Of a stretch of DNA of 64,000 nucleotides, positions 61,473 to 64,000 are shown piece by piece. Made by a program: the position numbers and the translations under genes. The notes under the pieces were generated by a model. It was not told the DNA's origin, made no database searches, and saw only the letters and a program-made list of their open reading frames with translations. This stretch comes from Prevotella veroralis DSM 19559 = JCM 6290 (GTDB lineage Bacteria > Bacteroidota > Bacteroidia > Bacteroidales > Bacteroidaceae): the NCBI RefSeq assembly GCF_000377625.1, contig NZ_KB898337.1, forward strand, positions 1-64,000, in the 5' to 3' direction. Position 1 is the stretch's first letter. Every line of letters starts with the position of its first letter.

Positions 61473-63782
61473 CTACAACGGATCAACATCATAATACACT
61501 TGCAAAGCACCATAACGCTTATCTTTCATCATGGCGTCTAATGCTCCACGAAGATACTGGCGAACTCGAGGATAATCAATACCATTCTCTAATTTCAGTA
61601 CTATCTTTCGAATACTCAATGTCTTCACACGTGCTACTGCAGGCTTATCAGGACCAAGAACACGAGCTCCAAAGATATCACGCAACCTGCTTCCAAGTTC
61701 TACCCCAGCCGTATTGACAATGTTCTCATCCCTATGCTTTAAGTAAACATACACCAGATGATAGAACGGGGGATAATGAAATTCGCATCGCTCGTCCAAT
61801 AGTTCCTTAAAGAATGTCGGATAATCATTATGAACAACATACTGGATAACGGGTAAATCAGGAGTCTTGGTTTGAAGTATTACCTCTCCCCTCTTTCCTT
61901 TTCTACCAGCTCTACCACTCACCTGACTCATCATCATAAAGGCTTGCTCATAAGCTCTAAAGTCAGGATAGTTCAACATTGAGTCAGCATTTAGTATGCC
62001 CACAACAGAGACTTTACCAAAGTCTAATCCCTTAGTAACCATTTGCGTACCAATCAGAAGATTGTTCTTGCCCGTCGAGAAGTCATTAATCAATCGCTCA
62101 TAAGCATTGCGCGTATGGGTTGTATCTAAGTCCATTCGGGCAATACGAGCCTCTGGAAAGATGGAACGAATCTCATCCTCTATCTTCTCCGTACCATAAC
62201 CACGTCCTCGAATATCATTACTTTCACAACAAGGGCACTGCTCAGGCACCTTCATTGTATATCCGCAATAATGGCAACTTAGGTAATTCATACTCTTATG
62301 ATAGGTCAATGATATATCGCAATTAGGACATTTCGGTACCCAACCACATTGTCTACATTCTATCATAGGTGCAAAGCCACGCCTATTCTGGAATAAGATT
62401 GCTTGCTCCCCACGCTCTAAAGCACCACGCACAGCCGATAACAAGCGAGGAGAGAAAGGACCTGACACCATCTTCCGACGATAGAGATCTTTCATATCCA
62501 CCACTTCGATTGATGGTAACTGAATATCTTTATAACGACGGCTTAGCTCCACAAATCCATACTTGCCATGCTTTGCATTATAATATGATTCCATTGAGGG
62601 AGTTGCTGTGCCCAACAATGTCTTCGCACCAGCATACATTTGTGCCAAAACGATGGCTGCTGACCGTGCATGATAGCGTGGCGCAGGATCTTGCTGCTTA
62701 AAACTTTGCTCATGCTCTTCGTCTATTATGACAAGACCGAGCCGATGAAAAGGAAGAAAGACGGCACTTCTCGCACCAAGGATAACATCGTATGGATTGG
62801 AGGAAAGCTGTTTCTTCCATATTTCCACACGTTCGGCATCGCTATACTTACTATGGTAAATACCCAACCGATTGCCAAACACGGCTTTTAATCGTTCTGT
62901 TATCTGCACAGTAAGAGCAATTTCTGGAAGAAGATAGAGCACTTGCTTATGCTCATTGATAGCTTTCTGGATTAGATGGATATATATTTCCGTCTTTCCC
63001 GAAGAGGTTACTCCATGTAACAAAGTCACAGGATGCCCCATCATCTGCACCAGGATATGATTGTAAGCCTCGGTTTGTGCTTCGTTCAAAGGCTTTATCA
63101 TCTCTGGATGAGGAGCAATATTATGATTAAGACGTCCCACTTCCTTCTCATAAGTAACAAGTATCATCTTTTCTTGAAGCGATCGAATGACAACTATTGA
63201 CGCATGAGACTCATTCATAAGTTCCTCTCTTGTTACCTCACGAAGCTCTGTGTCTGGCAAAAGATGTTCTATATTATCAATCCCCGTCAGTCTAAGATAA
63301 GTCATAAGAACATCCAACTGCTTTACAGCTCTCTTCATAGAACTGATTAAAAGAGTGAGCGTTTGTTCGTCACGATACTTATCTGCCAAACGAATAAACA
63401 ATTCCGTGCGAGGTCGAAAACCATCTTCTACCTTCAAACCAGAAGGAAGTGCAGCTTTATAAACGTCTCCAATGGGCGACATATAATAGTCGGCTATCCA
63501 TTTCCAAAGTCTCAACTGCTGCGGAAGGAGTATCGGGGTATCATCCAACACATCAGCAATATTCTTATATTCAATCTTCTTTTTCCCTTGCTGTGCTACC
63601 TCTTTTGCAGGCTTAGGAACATCAACAGGATATTCAGCAACTATACCCACATAAGTCTTACTCTTACCTAATGGCACAGTAACACGTACACCCACTTGTA
63701 TCTGGGGAGCCAACCCTTCAGATACTGCATATGTAAAATAACCTTCTAAAGGAAGAGGCAAAATAATATTGGCGTAGGTCAT
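61473..63782 (-). CDS. priA: primosomal protein N' (replication restart helicase PriA)
   Basis: PriA restarts collapsed replication forks. Domains in order: an N-terminal 3'-end-binding domain (IILPLPLEGYFTYAVSEGL), helicase motif I HGVTSSGKTEIY near residue 260, the DEEH box in VIIDEEHEQSF, eight zinc-binding Cys in CRQCGWVPKCPNCDIS and CHYCGYTMKVPEQCPCC, and helicase motifs V/VI with GTQMVTKGLDF and QVSGRAGRKGKRG. The length of 769 aa is normal. It has its own promoter and is not in an operon here. Confidence 0.94.
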   Translation of the reverse strand: MTYANIILPLPLEGYFTYAVSEGLAPQIQVGVRVTVPLGKSKTYVGIVAEYPVDVPKPAKEVAQQGKKKIEYKNIADVLDDTPILLPQQLRLWKWIADYYMSPIGDVYKAALPSGLKVEDGFRPRTELFIRLADKYRDEQTLTLLISSMKRAVKQLDVLMTYLRLTGIDNIEHLLPDTELREVTREELMNESHASIVVIRSLQEKMILVTYEKEVGRLNHNIAPHPEMIKPLNEAQTEAYNHILVQMMGHPVTLLHGVTSSGKTEIYIHLIQKAINEHKQVLYLLPEIALTVQITERLKAVFGNRLGIYHSKYSDAERVEIWKKQLSSNPYDVILGARSAVFLPFHRLGLVIIDEEHEQSFKQQDPAPRYHARSAAIVLAQMYAGAKTLLGTATPSMESYYNAKHGKYGFVELSRRYKDIQLPSIEVVDMKDLYRRKMVSGPFSPRLLSAVRGALERGEQAILFQNRRGFAPMIECRQCGWVPKCPNCDISLTYHKSMNYLSCHYCGYTMKVPEQCPCCESNDIRGRGYGTEKIEDEIRSIFPEARIARMDLDTTHTRNAYERLINDFSTGKNNLLIGTQMVTKGLDFGKVSVVGILNADSMLNYPDFRAYEQAFMMMSQVSGRAGRKGKRGEVILQTKTPDLPVIQYVVHNDYPTFFKELLDERCEFHYPPFYHLVYVYLKHRDENIVNTAGVELGSRLRDIFGARVLGPDKPAVARVKTLSIRKIVLKLENGIDYPRVRQYLRGALDAMMKDKRYGALQVYYDVDPL

Positions 63783-63829
63783 TGATAATTCTTTATTAAT
63801 ACCTTCTTAGGAAAGTATTGGTTTGTTTA

Positions 63830-63837
63830 CAAAGTTA
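63830..63837 (-). promoter_or_regulatory. priA: promoter -7 element of priA
   Basis: Minus strand TAACTTTG fits TAnnTTTG, 47 nt before priA; ATTG lies 20 nt further upstream as an imperfect -33. Confidence 0.5.
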
Positions 63838-63907
63838 CAAAGAAAGATAGATATATACAATAATGAGCCTTATCTATCAGAAACAACACCGATTTCATCC
63901 CATACCA

Positions 63908-63973
63908 AAGACACACTTCTATATAAGATAAAGCTCCATTTCATCGAAAGGAAATGGAGCTTTATGTCATATA
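63908..63973. repeat. possible 22-bp periodic array F with terminator hairpin (3 units)
   Basis: Segments 63908-63929, 63930-63951 and 63952-63973 fit the 22-bp register. The middle one (AAAGCTCCATTTCATCGA) agrees well with array C unit 3 (AAAGCCTTTCTTCATATC). A perfect 15-bp stem, 63928-63942 with 63951-63965, spans the last two units and can act as a terminator for a gene to the right of the window. Confidence 0.5.
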
Positions 63974-64000
63974 TATCGATTATCTGCCTAGAAGAAATAG

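Overview
The window looks like a chromosomal segment of a Prevotella-type Bacteroidales bacterium. Three things point there: the gene orders rpsL-rpsG-fusA-S10-spc-alpha and rpsU-xerC-hpf-tRNAs-tuf-tRNA(Trp)-secE-nusG-rplKAJL-rpoBC; promoters of the Bacteroidetes type (TTTG, 19-20 nt, TAnnTTTG) with no clear Shine-Dalgarno sites; and proteins typical of the phylum (DUF3467, DUF4374 lipoprotein, Bacteroidales malate dehydrogenase). The genus is inferred from protein resemblance, not from a marker gene.

Layout. 1-5541 (+ strand) is an AT-rich accessory segment. It starts inside an IS982-family transposase and a small zinc-ribbon gene. A good promoter then drives a long structured RNA (candidate 6S-like RNA or leader), a 35-codon Cys-containing peptide that fits a RiPP precursor, and a radical SAM/SPASM maturase. 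Two small unknown genes, a membrane protein gene broken by one in-frame TGA, and two more unknown genes follow. 5623-23975 (- strand) is the str/S10/spc/alpha ribosomal cluster with secY, map, infA and rpoA; rpmJ (38 aa) and rpmD (58 aa) are included. 24190-25414 holds a DUF1634 + TauE/SafE membrane pair. 25643-27715 is an LtaS-like phosphoglycerol transferase. 27826-30224 holds DUF3467 and a DHA2-like efflux pump lying between it and rpoC. 30225-44849 (- strand) is rpoC, rpoB, rplLJAK, nusG, secE, tRNA-Trp, tuf, four tRNAs, hpf, a tyrosine recombinase and rpsU. 45570-52288 has an Xaa-Pro aminopeptidase, malate dehydrogenase, and a TonB receptor + DUF4374 lipoprotein pair that resembles the XusA-XusB xenosiderophore system. 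52706-58028 has trpS, a zinc-ribbon membrane protein, gltX and a 7TM-HD phosphodiesterase. 58679-63782 has a FadL-like outer-membrane protein with a coiled-coil insertion, a DinJ-type antitoxin with a PIN toxin, and priA.

Most noteworthy. (a) The 35-aa peptide + radical SAM/SPASM operon with its structured RNA at 707-3071. (b) A family of intergenic arrays whose units repeat with an exact 22-bp period (29976-30063, 45361-45448, 52483-52592, 58144-58363, 61353-61440, and weaker ones at 27748-27812 and 63908-63973). The units are degenerate and quasi-palindromic, and some lie in inverted orientation so that neighbours form hairpins. I do not recognise this as a described element. (c) The single in-frame TGA in an otherwise intact membrane protein gene at 3212-4285.

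All calls come from reading the sequence; no database search was run.
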